Part shown: in pieces, positions 17,327 to 27,115 of the stretch
How the letters are laid out: every line of letters begins with the position of its first letter
Position numbering within the stretch: position 1 is the stretch's first letter
Source of the DNA: Treponema sp.
GTDB taxonomy: Bacteria > Spirochaetota > Spirochaetia > Treponematales > Breznakiellaceae
Direction: 5' to 3'
NCBI GenBank assembly: GCA_009784975.1
Contig: WQXG01000025.1
Coordinates: forward strand, 1-41,433
DNA: 41,433 nucleotides
Notes under the pieces: model-generated
Told to the model about the DNA's origin: nothing
The model's database searches: none
The model's input: only the letters and a program-made list of their open reading frames with translations
Position numbers and translations under genes: made by a program

Positions 17327-18607
17327 ATGATTATACCTTCAATAGACATACAAAACGGTAAAGTGGTTCAGCTAAAACAGGGCGAAGAACTAATATTACA
17401 ACGGGATAACGAACAGGAACTCGCGCGTGAATTTGATCGTTACGGAGAGGTGGCGGTTATAGATCTTGACGCCGCTATGGGGAAGGGCTCGAATCTTGAA
17501 ATGATTAAACCGCTTCTTAGGATAGCCGAATGCAGGGTGGGCGGAGGTATCAAAACGCCGCAGCAGGCAAAAGAACTGGTGAGCCTGGGCGCGCGGAAAG
17601 TTATTATAGGTTCCTGCGCTTTTAGAACCCCGGGAGCTCCCCCCGGCAAATTCGCTGTTAATATTTCTTTGCTGGAAGAGATGGAAAAAGCGATAGGGAG
17701 GCAGCGGCTTATCGTAGCGGTTGATGCCCGAGGCAGCGAAATTGTCGTGGACGGCTGGAAAACCCCAACCGGGCTTGATTTACTCGAAACCGCAAAGGCA
17801 GTTGAACCTTATGCAGGGGAGCTGCTCTCTACCTGTGTTGAACGTGAAGGCACCATGACAGGAATCGATCTTGAGCCGCTTCGTAAATTACGCAAAGCTG
17901 TAGACTGCCAGATACTTGCCGCCGGAGGCGTTTGCACCCTGGACGAAGTTGAACAAATAGCCGCTTTGGGATGTGATGTGCAATTAGGCATGGCGCTTTA
18001 CACCGGAAAATTAAATCTTACAGATACTTTTATAAACTCCTTAAACTGGAAAAAAGGCATAAATGAATCATTGCTGCCCATTATTGTCCAGTCCTCAGAC
18101 GGCCAGGTAATGATGACAGGCTACACCGACCGCGAAGCGTTAGGCGAAACATTTAAACGCGGGAATGTTTGTTTTCACTCCAGGACAAGAGACAAACTGT
18201 GGATGAAAGGAGAAAGCTCGGGCAATGTTTTAAAACTGGTAAGACTAAGGGCAGACTGCGACCGTGACGCGCTGCTTGCCATCGCAGAACCGGCAGGTCC
18301 TGTCTGCCACACCGGCGCGTGGTCATGTTTTGGAACGAACAGAAATTATACATGGGAATATCTGCAAAAAATAATAAATGATCGTTTTAAAAACCCGGTT
18401 CCCGGTTCATACACCGCAACTCTTGATGACGCAATGGTACGTGAAAAAATAATGGAAGAAGCAAATGAAGTCTGCGAAGCTGTAAAAAGGGAAGAAGTTA
18501 TTTGGGAAGCGGCAGACCTTCTTTATTTTTCTACAGTGCTTATGTCCCGCGCGGGCGTAACAGTTCAGGAAGTTCTTGATGAACTTGACAGAAGGCGAAA
18601 AAAATAG
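17327..18607 (+). CDS. Trifunctional HisA-HisI-HisE fusion, histidine biosynthesis
   Basis: 426 residues in three parts. Residues 1-238 are HisA (ProFAR isomerase), a TIM barrel with catalytic Asp candidates D7 (PSIDIQNG) and D133 (VAVDARG) and phosphate-binding VGGGIKT and AAGGVCT. Residues 250-336 are HisI (PRA-CH cyclohydrolase: TGYTDREAL, FHSRTRDKLWMKGESSGN, DCDRDALL, CHTGAWSCF). Residues 345-426 are HisE (PRA-PH pyrophosphohydrolase: GSYTATL, KIMEEANEVCEA, EAADLLYFSTVLM). HisIE fusions are common, but having HisA in the same chain is unusual. The enzyme would cover three successive steps, from PR-ATP to PRFAR. The start is ATG 17327, just after a TATAAT box; an upstream frame extension to 17291 would run through the promoter. 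Confidence 0.93.
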   Translation: MIIPSIDIQNGKVVQLKQGEELILQRDNEQELAREFDRYGEVAVIDLDAAMGKGSNLEMIKPLLRIAECRVGGGIKTPQQAKELVSLGARKVIIGSCAFRTPGAPPGKFAVNISLLEEMEKAIGRQRLIVAVDARGSEIVVDGWKTPTGLDLLETAKAVEPYAGELLSTCVEREGTMTGIDLEPLRKLRKAVDCQILAAGGVCTLDEVEQIAALGCDVQLGMALYTGKLNLTDTFINSLNWKKGINESLLPIIVQSSDGQVMMTGYTDREALGETFKRGNVCFHSRTRDKLWMKGESSGNVLKLVRLRADCDRDALLAIAEPAGPVCHTGAWSCFGTNRNYTWEYLQKIINDRFKNPVPGSYTATLDDAMVREKIMEEANEVCEAVKREEVIWEAADLLYFSTVLMSRAGVTVQEVLDELDRRRKK

Positions 18608-18619
18608 GAGCAGAGGACT

Positions 18620-19678
18620 GTGAGCTGTTTTTGGAATTTGCGCATAAAAAATATTTCTCCCTATGTGCCCGGTGAGCAGCCCAAAGACAGGCAGTTTATA
18701 AAACTTAATACAAACGAAAATCCGTATCCGCCATCTCCTAAAGTAATTGAAGCTATACAAAAAAACATTGGTCACTCTCTTCGCCTGTATCCTGATCCGC
18801 AGTGTACGGAATTACGCGAAGCAGCTGCGCAATGCTATGGAGTAAAAAAAGAACAGGTTTTTGCAGGCAACGGCTCCGATGAAATCCTCGCGTTTGCTTT
18901 CGGCGCTTTTTTTGAAAGCCAGGAAATTCTTTTTCCGGATATTACCTACAGTTTTTATCCGGTATATGCCTCTTTATGGAATATCCCTTACCGCACAATT
19001 CCTTTAAAAGAAGATTTTTCCATTAATACAGATGATTATAAAATACCATGCGGCGGCGTAATTTTTCCAAACCCCAACGCGCCAACCGGTATCGCGGCAG
19101 AAACGGATAATATTCTTTCACTTGCAGGATTTCTTAAAAAAACAAATAAAGTTTTAATTATTGATGAAGCATATTGCGCCTTTGGAACGAATACAGCTAT
19201 TCCTTACATAAATGAATTTCCCAATCTGTTAACCGTGCATACTCTGTCAAAATCCGCCTCTCTTGCGGGATTACGCGCCGGTTTCGCAATTGGCAGCGAA
19301 GAGCTAATCGAAGGTCTTTGCAGAATGCGCGACTCATTTAATTCATACACGCTGGATCGCCTTGCTCTTGCGGGCGCATCTGCCGCAGTAAAAGACACCG
19401 CGTATTATAAAGAAATCAACAGCCGTGTAATTGCGACAAGAGAGCGTACAACGCAAACTTTATTAAGTTTAGGGTTTACGGTATTGCCGTCGTCTGCCAA
19501 TTTTATCTTTGTTAAGCCGCCTAAAATAAAAGCCGCTGATTTTTTTGCGTTATTGCGCGAACGGGGTATTTTAGTGAGGCACTTTAATAAAGAGAAAATT
19601 TCGGATTTTCTGCGTATCAGTATCGGGACGGACGAAGAAATGGATGTATTGCTGGATATTTGCAGGGAACAAAAATGA
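18620..19678 (+). CDS. hisC: Histidinol-phosphate aminotransferase
   Basis: 352 residues, fold-type I PLP aminotransferase. Visible motifs are LNTNENPYPPSP at the N-terminus, AGNGSDEIL, NPNAPTG (151-157), DEAYCAF (D182), and the Schiff-base lysine K211 in TLSKSASLAGLRAGF. It converts imidazole-acetol phosphate to histidinol phosphate using glutamate. The start is GTG with AGGAG 9 nt upstream. It lies 12 bp after the HisA-I-E gene and overlaps hisD by 4 bp. Confidence 0.95.
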   Translation: MSCFWNLRIKNISPYVPGEQPKDRQFIKLNTNENPYPPSPKVIEAIQKNIGHSLRLYPDPQCTELREAAAQCYGVKKEQVFAGNGSDEILAFAFGAFFESQEILFPDITYSFYPVYASLWNIPYRTIPLKEDFSINTDDYKIPCGGVIFPNPNAPTGIAAETDNILSLAGFLKKTNKVLIIDEAYCAFGTNTAIPYINEFPNLLTVHTLSKSASLAGLRAGFAIGSEELIEGLCRMRDSFNSYTLDRLALAGASAAVKDTAYYKEINSRVIATRERTTQTLLSLGFTVLPSSANFIFVKPPKIKAADFFALLRERGILVRHFNKEKISDFLRISIGTDEEMDVLLDICREQK

Positions 19679-20994
19679 AGATAATAAGTTCTGTCGATTT
19701 TGACGCGTATTGGAAAACTCAGGTAATAAAAGACAGCGATGAGGATGCGGATAATACCGTAAAGGAAATAATTGCCGCGGTACGAAAAGACGGCGATACG
19801 GCGGTACGCAAATACGCGTCTTTATTCGATAAATCTTCTCCAGAAAAACTGGAAGTAGATTTTAAGGAAGCGTTGCGCGCTTTGGATGAATTGCAGAAAA
19901 CAGATCCGATGCTGCTTGATGCTTTAGAAACTTCCTGTTTGCGCATAAAGCGTTTTTCTGAAAAACAAAAAGAACAATTTTACGATTTTGAATATGAAAT
20001 GGACACAGGGCTTGTAACAGGGCAGCGTGTAATTCCCATAGAGAGGGCGGCTGTTTATATACCCGGCGGACGTTATCCGCTTTTTTCATCGGTTTTAATG
20101 TGTTTGATCCCTGCTTTTTGCGCCGGTGTGCAGGAGGTGATACTTTCTTCTCCGCCTGCGCAAAACGGGCTGCCTGACAAAAGAACTCTCGGTGCGGCTG
20201 CTCTTGCAGCCAAAACAACAGGCTGCCAAAACCTTCGCATTTTTGCAATGGGCGGCGCACAGGCAATTGCAGCCCTTGCGCTCGGTACTCAGACAGTGCC
20301 GCGTGCCGATATAATTGCAGGTCCGGGAAACAAATACGTAGCGTCCGCAAAACGTATCCTTTTTGGCGAGGTGGGAATTGATTTTATCGCAGGTCCCACC
20401 GATGTGCTGATTATAAATGACGGAAATACAGATATTGCAGCCGCCGATATGCTTGGACAGGCGGAACATGATGTTGATGCCCGCGCGAGGGCTCTTGTGC
20501 CAACCATGGAAATAGCGGAAAAAATCAAATTGGATATAAACAGACGCTTAAAATCGCTGGAAGAGACAAATCCTGTATGCGCCAAAAACGCGCGCATTTC
20601 GCTTGATACAGGCGGACTTATCGTTGTTTATAAAAATAAAGAAGATGCGGTACGCATTGCCAACATCATAGCCCCTGAGCATCTTGAGCTGCAAATTAAA
20701 GACAGCGAAAGCTGGATACCGGATCTAAAAAATTACGGTTCGCTTTTTATCGGTGTTTTAGCCGCAGAAGCGCTCGGTGATTATTCTGCCGGTATAAACC
20801 ACACATTGCCCACTCAAACGAGCGCGCGGTTTACTGGAGGGCTTTCTGTCCGTCACTTTCTTAAAACGGTTACAACACTGCGCTGTACACAGGGCGAAGG
20901 CTTTGAAAAAGCGCGCAATGCCGCGGAAATTATGGCTCGCGCAGAAGGTCTTGAATGTCATGCCTTAAGCGCTGCTTGCAGAAAAAATAAATAA
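19675..20994 (+). CDS. hisD: Histidinol dehydrogenase
   Basis: 439 residues. Motifs: AAVYIPGGRYPLFSSVLM, MGGAQAIAALALGT, AGPGNKYVASAKR, GPTDVLII, the zinc and catalytic region DMLGQAEHDVDARA, IAPEHLEL and GDYSAGINHTLPT. It oxidises L-histidinol to histidine in two NAD-linked steps. The ATG at 19675 overlaps the hisC stop (ATGA) and has AGGGAA upstream, so the frame extension to 19660 is not needed. It is the last his gene here; hisB, hisF, hisG and hisH are not in the window. Confidence 0.96.
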   Translation: MKIISSVDFDAYWKTQVIKDSDEDADNTVKEIIAAVRKDGDTAVRKYASLFDKSSPEKLEVDFKEALRALDELQKTDPMLLDALETSCLRIKRFSEKQKEQFYDFEYEMDTGLVTGQRVIPIERAAVYIPGGRYPLFSSVLMCLIPAFCAGVQEVILSSPPAQNGLPDKRTLGAAALAAKTTGCQNLRIFAMGGAQAIAALALGTQTVPRADIIAGPGNKYVASAKRILFGEVGIDFIAGPTDVLIINDGNTDIAAADMLGQAEHDVDARARALVPTMEIAEKIKLDINRRLKSLEETNPVCAKNARISLDTGGLIVVYKNKEDAVRIANIIAPEHLELQIKDSESWIPDLKNYGSLFIGVLAAEALGDYSAGINHTLPTQTSARFTGGLSVRHFLKTVTTLRCTQGEGFEKARNAAEIMARAEGLECHALSAACRKNK

Positions 20995-21007
20995 TAAGGA
21001 GAAGTTT

Positions 21008-22078
21008 ATGCTGCGTATTGGAGTTGCGGGTATCGGTAATATCAGCAAGATTTATCTTGATAATCTTACAGGTATGTTCGCCAAAAATGTAAAATTAACA
21101 GGGGTAACAGATGTTGCGTTTCAGCGCGCAGAAAAGGCGGCTGGTGATTATAATATAAAAGAATTCAAATCGCTGGACGAAATGCTAAAAAGCCCCGATG
21201 TAGATATTGTTCTTAACATTACCCCTCCCAAATTTCATTATGATGTAGCGTTAAGCGCGATAAAGGCGGGCAAGCATATTTATAACGAAAAACCAATTTG
21301 CATCAATCGTGAAGAAGCTGACTTTCTTATAAAAACCGCAGAAGAGACGGGAGTGAGAATAGGAGGAGCTCCCGATACATTCCTTGGCGCGGGTTTGCAG
21401 ACCTGCCGTAAAATTTTAGATGACGGCTGGATAGGAACTCCTGTCGCTGCCGTCGCTTTTGTCATGAATCATGGCCCTGAACACTGGCACCCCGCTCCTG
21501 ATTTTTTTTACAAGGCAGGAGGAGGGCCGATGTTTGACATGGGACCTTACTACTTAACCGCGCTTGTAAATCTTTTAGGACCTGTAACAAGGGTTTGCGG
21601 CAGCGCGAAAATCAGCACAACGGAGCGCAAAATTACAAATCAGTATCAATACGGCAGAACCATCAATGTAGAAGTTCCAACGCATATTGCCGGTGTATTG
21701 GATTTTAAAAATGGAGCAGTAGGCACAATAATAACCAGCTTCGATGTTTACTCTCATTCATTGCCGTGTATAGAAATTTACGGAACAGAAGGTACCCTTA
21801 AAGTTCCCGACCCAAATACATTCGGAGGTCCTGTTCTTATAAGGCGTTTGCGCGAAGAGGAATGGTCAAAAATACCTTTATTAAAAGGGTTCGCGGAAAA
21901 TTCAAGAGGTTTGGGAATAACAGAAATGGCTCTTGCAATAGAGCAAGACCGTCCGCACCTTGCTTCATCTGAACTTACGTATCATGTGCTTGATATTATG
22001 CACAGCATCCATGACGCTTCCGCAAAAAGCAGATACATAAAGATCAAAAGCAGGTGCAAACGTCCTGCGGTCCTATAA
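21008..22078 (+). CDS. Gfo/Idh/MocA-family NAD(P)-dependent oxidoreductase
   Basis: 356 residues. An N-terminal Rossmann fold with GVAGIGNIS, the family EKP motif (NEKPICINREEA) and an alpha/beta C-terminal substrate domain (GGPMFDMGPYYLTALVNLLGP). Such enzymes oxidise or reduce sugars, inositols or related polyols; the substrate cannot be read from sequence. AGGAG lies 8 nt upstream and the gene follows hisD by 13 bp, so it is cotranscribed with the his genes, although no role in histidine synthesis is known. Its stop overlaps the stop of the convergent acyl-CoA synthetase gene. Confidence 0.88.
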   Translation: MLRIGVAGIGNISKIYLDNLTGMFAKNVKLTGVTDVAFQRAEKAAGDYNIKEFKSLDEMLKSPDVDIVLNITPPKFHYDVALSAIKAGKHIYNEKPICINREEADFLIKTAEETGVRIGGAPDTFLGAGLQTCRKILDDGWIGTPVAAVAFVMNHGPEHWHPAPDFFYKAGGGPMFDMGPYYLTALVNLLGPVTRVCGSAKISTTERKITNQYQYGRTINVEVPTHIAGVLDFKNGAVGTIITSFDVYSHSLPCIEIYGTEGTLKVPDPNTFGGPVLIRRLREEEWSKIPLLKGFAENSRGLGITEMALAIEQDRPHLASSELTYHVLDIMHSIHDASAKSRYIKIKSRCKRPAVL

Positions 22079-23779
22079 CTTGCCGCGTTTGATTTTCTTT
22101 GTTGTTGTCATTTCCATTGCTTCTTTAAGAACTTCAAACTTGCTTATTTTCTGCCAGGGCTGCAATCTTTGATTTACCTCGGTAATAATGGCTTTTATCC
22201 TGTCCTTCATGGCGCTTTCAGAAAGAGCCTCGCCCTTAAATTTGTAATCGGGACTTGGATAAACAAGCGCTTCAATACCTTCGGTTTTCATTTTTGTATC
22301 CTGAATATATCCGCGGATAAGAATCTGCTCGATTTCTTCGAATAACTGGAATTCATTTTCGATTTCTTCAGGATAGACATTCTTGCCGCCTTCTGTAACA
22401 ATCATGTTTTTCGCGCGGCCTGTAAGATACAGATAATTTTCGCTGTCAAGATAACCCAAATCGCCTGTTTTTAAATAACCCTGTTCTGTAAAGGATGCGG
22501 CTGTTTCTTCCGGCATATTATAGTAGCCGTTCATTACCATTGATCCTTTTACAATTACTTCGCCTACGCCTCTTTCATCCGGATTAAGTATCTGCATATC
22601 TACTCCGGGGCAGACTCTGCCTACGCTGGTTTCTTTGTATGCTTCAATCGGATTAATCGCGATAATGGGAGAAGTTTCTGTCAAACCGTAACCCTGCACA
22701 AAGTCGATGCCGAGCTGGTTGTATTTTCTAAAGATACTTGGAGCCAGAGGACCGCCGCCGCAGATACAAATACGCACCGATGTAAGGCTTGCTTTATCAA
22801 GAATAAACTTGAACATTTTCTTGCCGGGGTTTACTTTAAAAACTTTTTTAATAAAGCCGGATATACCCATAAGGAATCTTATTATCCCGTAAACAACAGG
22901 TCCTTTTGCTTTTAAACCCCTGAAGATCCCCGCGAGAACTTTGTTAAAAAGCATCGGTACGCCCAATAACATGGTTATTTGAGCTTCTTTAAGATCCTTT
23001 AAAATTTGAGTTGTTACCATCTTTTTTCCAAAAACAACTTCCGCGCCTACAGACATCGATTCTATAAATACCGCCAGCATCGTGTAAGAGTGGTGGATGG
23101 GAAGGATGGCATAAAAAACATCGGTATGATAAATAAGAAGCGGAGTTCCCTGAGCAAGATAGCAGTCGGAAACAAGATTTTTATGGGTGAGCATAACTCC
23201 CTTTGGAACCCCTGTTGTGCCGGATGTAAAAAGGATCGCCGCAAGGTCGGTTTCTACCGGCTGTTCGATATTAGCATTTGGTCCGTCAAGGGAGTAGATA
23301 TAAGTGCCGATTCCCTGTTTCAGGGAGATAACTTCTTCAAGACCGACAGGTTTGGGCGAATAGTAATCGTATTTTTCCTCGTCAACAAAAAGTATGCGGG
23401 CGCCTGCGGTTTTAATTAAATTGTCGGTTTCTTCGTTTTTAAGCTGATAGTCGATGGGGACGACAACGCCGCCCGCGAAAAGTATCCCAAGATAGGCAAC
23501 TGTCCATTCAGGAAGATTTTTTCCGGTTACGGCGACCCTGTCACCTCTGCGAATGCCCTTGCTGTGAAGCCAGCGCGCAACCGCTTCTACAAGTTTTAAT
23601 GCTTCGGTAAAGCTTAAAGTGATTCTATCCGGGTCAAAAATAGTAAAACAGTTACGCTCGGGAAAACGGGAAACTGTGATTTTAAACATTTCCGGCAGGG
23701 TAGGCCATTGACCGGTAAAAGCCTTTCCCCTGTAATCTTTTAAAAACTCCCAGGGTTTTTCAGTGTACGGAACAGACAT
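22073..23779 (-). CDS. AMP-dependent acyl-CoA synthetase/ligase
   Basis: 568 residues. Adenylate-forming enzyme motifs: [19 protein letters not shown] (A3), YGLTETSP (A5), YLKTGDLGYLD (A7), and GRAKNMIVTEGGKNVYPEEIE (hinge/A8). A C-terminal lysine (TKKIKRGK) is in place for adenylation. It probably activates fatty or other carboxylic acids. The ATG at 23779 has GGAGGA at good spacing; a longer reading from 23806 is unlikely. A second, differently built ligase is encoded at 25297. Confidence 0.9.
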   Translation of the reverse strand: MSVPYTEKPWEFLKDYRGKAFTGQWPTLPEMFKITVSRFPERNCFTIFDPDRITLSFTEALKLVEAVARWLHSKGIRRGDRVAVTGKNLPEWTVAYLGILFAGGVVVPIDYQLKNEETDNLIKTAGARILFVDEEKYDYYSPKPVGLEEVISLKQGIGTYIYSLDGPNANIEQPVETDLAAILFTSGTTGVPKGVMLTHKNLVSDCYLAQGTPLLIYHTDVFYAILPIHHSYTMLAVFIESMSVGAEVVFGKKMVTTQILKDLKEAQITMLLGVPMLFNKVLAGIFRGLKAKGPVVYGIIRFLMGISGFIKKVFKVNPGKKMFKFILDKASLTSVRICICGGGPLAPSIFRKYNQLGIDFVQGYGLTETSPIIAINPIEAYKETSVGRVCPGVDMQILNPDERGVGEVIVKGSMVMNGYYNMPEETAASFTEQGYLKTGDLGYLDSENYLYLTGRAKNMIVTEGGKNVYPEEIENEFQLFEEIEQILIRGYIQDTKMKTEGIEALVYPSPDYKFKGEALSESAMKDRIKAIITEVNQRLQPWQKISKFEVLKEAMEMTTTKKIKRGKL

Positions 23780-23823
23780 GATTTCCTCCAAATTCAGTGT
23801 AATCAAGAGTATATAACTACCCT

Positions 23824-23839
23824 TGTGATTTTAGACACA
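23824..23839. promoter_or_regulatory. CRP-like palindrome between divergent genes
   Basis: TGTGA-TTTTAG-ACACA differs by one base from the CRP-family consensus TGTGA-N6-TCACA. It lies upstream of the acyl-CoA synthetase gene and about 80 bp from the divergent lipoprotein promoter. One near-match in an AT-rich spacer can occur by chance. Confidence 0.3.
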
Positions 23840-23921
23840 TATGTATAGTTAAGGTTGCGTCTATTTTGACAAATATTCAAATAACGTTCAAGTGCTTTTC
23901 TTAAGAAACTGCTGTTTTCTT

Positions 23922-23950
23922 TTGAAACCTTTTTAAAAATGATGTATTAT
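23922..23950 (+). promoter_or_regulatory. Promoter of the 23959 lipoprotein gene, leaderless type
   Basis: TTGAAA (23922-23927), 17-nt spacer, TATTAT (23945-23950), then 8 nt to the ATG. Confidence 0.65.
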
Positions 23951-23958
23951 CTATATAT

Positions 23959-24672
23959 ATGAAACTAAAAACGGTGCTGTCCCGGGGACAAATCATCCTT
24001 TTTTTGCTTGTTTTCCCCTTAATTTCCTGTACGGCACGCATAAACGGCTCCCTGGCGGCGGACGGTTCTGCCTCTTTACAAATAAATATGTCCCTGGAAC
24101 AGGGTATTACAGCCCTTATCCAGAGGATGTTCTCCGCGGGCGGGCAGCAGGGACCGTTATTGGACGGACCTTCTATCTCCAGTTCTCTGTCCCAGGCGCC
24201 CGGCATTTCTTCGGCTGTTTTTAGAAATACCAGCCCGTCGGCAATAGAAGGGCAGGTGAGGATTTCCCGCGTAAACGACTTTCTTGCTATCGCGGGGTTT
24301 ATCACTTTTGAACAAACCAGAAACGGCGGCTTATGCCGGCTAACCATTAACCGCGAAAACGGTCCTGTAATGCTGGAGTTTCTTTCCTCTGACATATCAG
24401 ATTATTTGAATGCGCTTATGGCTCCGATTGCGACGGGCGAAAAATTGGACAAAGAAGAATATTTGCAGGTTGTCAGCGCGTTTTATAATAAAGCAATAGG
24501 CGATGAAATTGCTTCTTCCAGAATTCGCGCTACTATCGACTTTCCCGGTGTTATAACAGGCATTAAAGGCGGGACATTTTCCGGCAGAAGGGCAAATTTC
24601 GATATCCCGTTAATTGATATTCTTGTTCTTGAAACCCCGCTGTCCTATGAAGTAATCTGGAGTTCCAATTAG
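23959..24672 (+). CDS. Hypothetical lipoprotein
   Basis: 237 residues. A signal peptide (QIILFLLVFPLISC) with lipobox LISC and acylated C24. The mature part begins TARINGSLAADGSASLQI, a short beta-rich start, followed by mixed alpha/beta sequence with no family I recognise. It is probably membrane-anchored and periplasmic or surface-exposed. It has its own promoter and is followed after 41 bp by the XRE-cupin gene, which also has its own promoter. Confidence 0.7.
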   Translation: MKLKTVLSRGQIILFLLVFPLISCTARINGSLAADGSASLQINMSLEQGITALIQRMFSAGGQQGPLLDGPSISSSLSQAPGISSAVFRNTSPSAIEGQVRISRVNDFLAIAGFITFEQTRNGGLCRLTINRENGPVMLEFLSSDISDYLNALMAPIATGEKLDKEEYLQVVSAFYNKAIGDEIASSRIRATIDFPGVITGIKGGTFSGRRANFDIPLIDILVLETPLSYEVIWSSN

Positions 24673-24678
24673 TGCCCC

Positions 24679-24707
24679 TTGCGTCAGATAACTCAATTCT
24701 TTAAAAT
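24679..24707 (+). promoter_or_regulatory. Promoter of the XRE-cupin gene, leaderless type
   Basis: TTGCGT (24679-24684), 17-nt spacer, TAAAAT (24702-24707), then 6 nt (ATCTCT) to the ATG. Confidence 0.55.
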
Positions 24708-24713
24708 ATCTCT

Positions 24714-25280
24714 ATGGCAAAGTTTACATTGGGCGAACGGATCGCCGAAATCAGAAAAACCTATTCAATTAGCCGGGAGGAGCTGTCCGGACGTTCGGGC
24801 GTTTCGACAGATTTAATCGCCAACATTGAAGATAACGGGCACATTCCCGATTTAGCCCCTCTTATTAAAATTTCCAGGGGGCTGGGCGTACGTCTCGGCA
24901 CTCTGCTGGATGATCATGAGCAGCTGGGACCTGTAATTTCCAGGAAGTCTTCTGACTCAACCCAATTTAAAACAGGATTGCCGCAGGGCGACACTCATCA
25001 TGGTTTAAGTTTTAACGCTCTTGCCGCCGATAAAAACAGCCGGCATATGGAGCCGTTTATCGTAACAATCGAAGCGGACGCGCTGCAGGAAAAAACATCC
25101 CACGAAGGCGAAGAGTTTATCTATGTGCTTGAAGGAACTCTTGCTCTTGAATACGGCATGGATAAAGATACGCTTAATACAGGCGATTCTGTTTATTATG
25201 ATTCAATTGTCCCGCATCGTGTGTTTTGCGCAGACAATAAACCGGTCAGGATTTTGGCTGTAATTTATACGCCGGTTTAA
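24714..25280 (+). CDS. XRE-family regulator with C-terminal cupin sensor domain
   Basis: 188 residues. Residues 5-62 are a Cro/CI helix-turn-helix ([41 protein letters not shown]). Residues 110-185 are a cupin_2 barrel with [16 protein letters not shown] and [15 protein letters not shown], where His and Glu are the usual metal ligands. The type senses small molecules and regulates neighbouring genes. The acyl-CoA synthetase starts 16 bp downstream, so this regulator probably controls or is cotranscribed with it. Confidence 0.88.
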   Translation: MAKFTLGERIAEIRKTYSISREELSGRSGVSTDLIANIEDNGHIPDLAPLIKISRGLGVRLGTLLDDHEQLGPVISRKSSDSTQFKTGLPQGDTHHGLSFNALAADKNSRHMEPFIVTIEADALQEKTSHEGEEFIYVLEGTLALEYGMDKDTLNTGDSVYYDSIVPHRVFCADNKPVRILAVIYTPV

Positions 25281-25296
25281 AAAGTCAGGATTTTTT

Positions 25297-26940
25297 ATGG
25301 AATATATCGAAAAAACTTTAAGCGGGGTTTTGAGAGAGAAAACTCAAAATCATCCCCGTCATGATTTTATTGTCTATGCTGATCGTAATTTGCGCTTTAC
25401 CTACTCTGAATTTGATAAAAGAGTAGATGATTTTGCAAAAGGCCTGCTCTCCATGGGCGTTAAAAAAGGTGATCATGTAGGTATTTGGGCAACCAATGTG
25501 CCGGACTGGAACACCGTGCTTTTTGCATGCGCAAGGATCGGAGCTGTTCTTGTTACCGTTAACACCGGCTACAAAACACATGAGCTCGAATATGTGTTAA
25601 AACAATCAGATATGGTATGCCTCTGTCTTACAAACGGCTGGCGCGATTCCGATTATGTTGCAATGGTTAATGAACTTGTTCCCGAACTTAAAACCGCGCA
25701 AAGGGGACATATTAACTCTGAAAATTTTCCGTTTTTAAAATATGTGGTGCACATAGGCCAGCAAAAACACCGCGGAATGTTCTGTTTTAATGAACTTCTG
25801 CTGCTTGGCCAGCATACAGATTCCGCTGCGTTATGCGAAATTGAAGCTTCTTTAGATACTAACGATGTCGTAAATATGCAGTACACAAGCGGCACGACAG
25901 GGTTTCCAAAAGGCGTAATGCTTACTCACAGAAATATTCTTAACAACGGCTGGGATATCGGCGCAAACCAGCGTTTAACGGAAAAAGATATCGTATGCCT
26001 TCCTGTGCCGCTGTTTCACTGTTTTGGTCTTGTATTGGGCATGATGGCTGTTCTTACGCACGGTTCAACTGCCGCTCTTATCGAATGGTTTGATCCGCTG
26101 CTCGTGCTTGCTACCATTCAAAAAGAAAAATGTACGGCAGTTTACGGTGTGCCTACAATGTTTATTGCGGAGCTTAACCATCCCATGTTTAAAATGTTCG
26201 AACTTTCAAGTCTTCGCACGGGTATCATGGCGGGTTCTCCCTGTCCAATCGAGACAATGCGGCAGGTGATAGACCTTATGCACATGAAAGAAGTGACTAT
26301 CTGTTACGGTTTAACCGAAGCATCTCCTGTAATGACGCAAACCCGCTATGATGACGGGCTGGAAGTTAAAGTGGAAACTGTAGGGCGTTGTCTGCCCGGC
26401 ATAGAAGTTACTATCCGTAACCCGGAAACAGGCGAAGAATGCCCTGACGGTACTCACGGAGAGTTTTGCTGCCGCGGTTACAATATAATGAAAGGTTACT
26501 ACAAAATGCCCGAAGCGACTGCCGCTTGTATCGATAAAGACGGATGGCTTCATTCCGGGGATCAGGGTATTAAAGACGCGGCTGGAAATTTTAAGGTTAC
26601 GGGGCGCATTAAAGACCTGATTATCCGCGGAGGAGAAAATATTTCTCCCAAAGAAGTAGAAGACTTTTTGTATACCATGCCGGGTATCAAAGATGTGCAG
26701 GTTGCAGGGATAGCGAGCGAAAAATACGGAGAAGAGGTGGGCGCGTTTATCATTTTAAAACCGGATGTAAAAATTACGGAAGAAGAAGTACGCGATTATT
26801 GCCGCGGCAAAATAGGCAGGTTTAAGATACCCAAATACGTGTTTTTTGTAGACAGTTACCCGCAAACACAAAGCGGCAAAGTACAAAAATACCTGTTACG
26901 CGAAATGGGAAACAAACTGATACAGGAAAGACATGGGTAA
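25297..26940 (+). CDS. AMP-dependent acyl-CoA synthetase, FadD-like
   Basis: 547 residues. Motifs: [72 protein letters not shown] and the C-terminal lysine region [14 protein letters not shown]. The layout is that of medium/long-chain acyl-CoA synthetases (and related acid:CoA ligases), which form acyl-AMP and then acyl-CoA. CAGGA lies upstream of the ATG. It follows the XRE-cupin gene by 16 bp. The palindromic repeat element begins at the last base of its stop codon. Confidence 0.92.
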   Translation: MEYIEKTLSGVLREKTQNHPRHDFIVYADRNLRFTYSEFDKRVDDFAKGLLSMGVKKGDHVGIWATNVPDWNTVLFACARIGAVLVTVNTGYKTHELEYVLKQSDMVCLCLTNGWRDSDYVAMVNELVPELKTAQRGHINSENFPFLKYVVHIGQQKHRGMFCFNELLLLGQHTDSAALCEIEASLDTNDVVNMQYTSGTTGFPKGVMLTHRNILNNGWDIGANQRLTEKDIVCLPVPLFHCFGLVLGMMAVLTHGSTAALIEWFDPLLVLATIQKEKCTAVYGVPTMFIAELNHPMFKMFELSSLRTGIMAGSPCPIETMRQVIDLMHMKEVTICYGLTEASPVMTQTRYDDGLEVKVETVGRCLPGIEVTIRNPETGEECPDGTHGEFCCRGYNIMKGYYKMPEATAACIDKDGWLHSGDQGIKDAAGNFKVTGRIKDLIIRGGENISPKEVEDFLYTMPGIKDVQVAGIASEKYGEEVGAFIILKPDVKITEEEVRDYCRGKIGRFKIPKYVFFVDSYPQTQSGKVQKYLLREMGNKLIQERHG

Positions 26941-27107
26941 GACTCTCGCAGAGACGCAGGGGCGCAGAGAACGCAGGGTTGTAGTTCGGCATCTTAACCT
27001 ATATCCCTGGAAAAATATGTTAGCTTTCATAGATTACCAGGAAATAGAGTTAAGAATTCAAATAATAACTCCGCGTCCTCTGCGCCTCCGCGCCTCAGCG
27101 AGAGTCT
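26940..27107. repeat. Palindromic repeat copy B between convergent genes
   Basis: 168 bp with terminal inverted repeats: AGACTCTCGC at 26940-26949 and GCGAGAGTCT at 27098-27107. The arms (about 37 bp each, GC/AG-rich with repeated CGCAGAG or CTCTGCG units) flank an AT-rich core of about 90 bp (26978-27067). It occupies essentially the whole gap between two convergent stop codons (26940 and 27116). It has no coding sequence and could form a cruciform or a two-way terminator hairpin. Confidence 0.85.
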
Positions 27108-27115
27108 AGCAAGTT

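Noticed and set aside
17274-17327. A his leader peptide, T-box or attenuator before hisA-I-E
   Set aside because: Only 7 nt separate the TATAAT box from the start codon, leaving no room for a leader.
19660-19674. hisD start extended upstream to 19660
   Set aside because: The ATG at 19675 overlaps the hisC stop in the usual ATGA way, has AGGGAA upstream, and matches family length.
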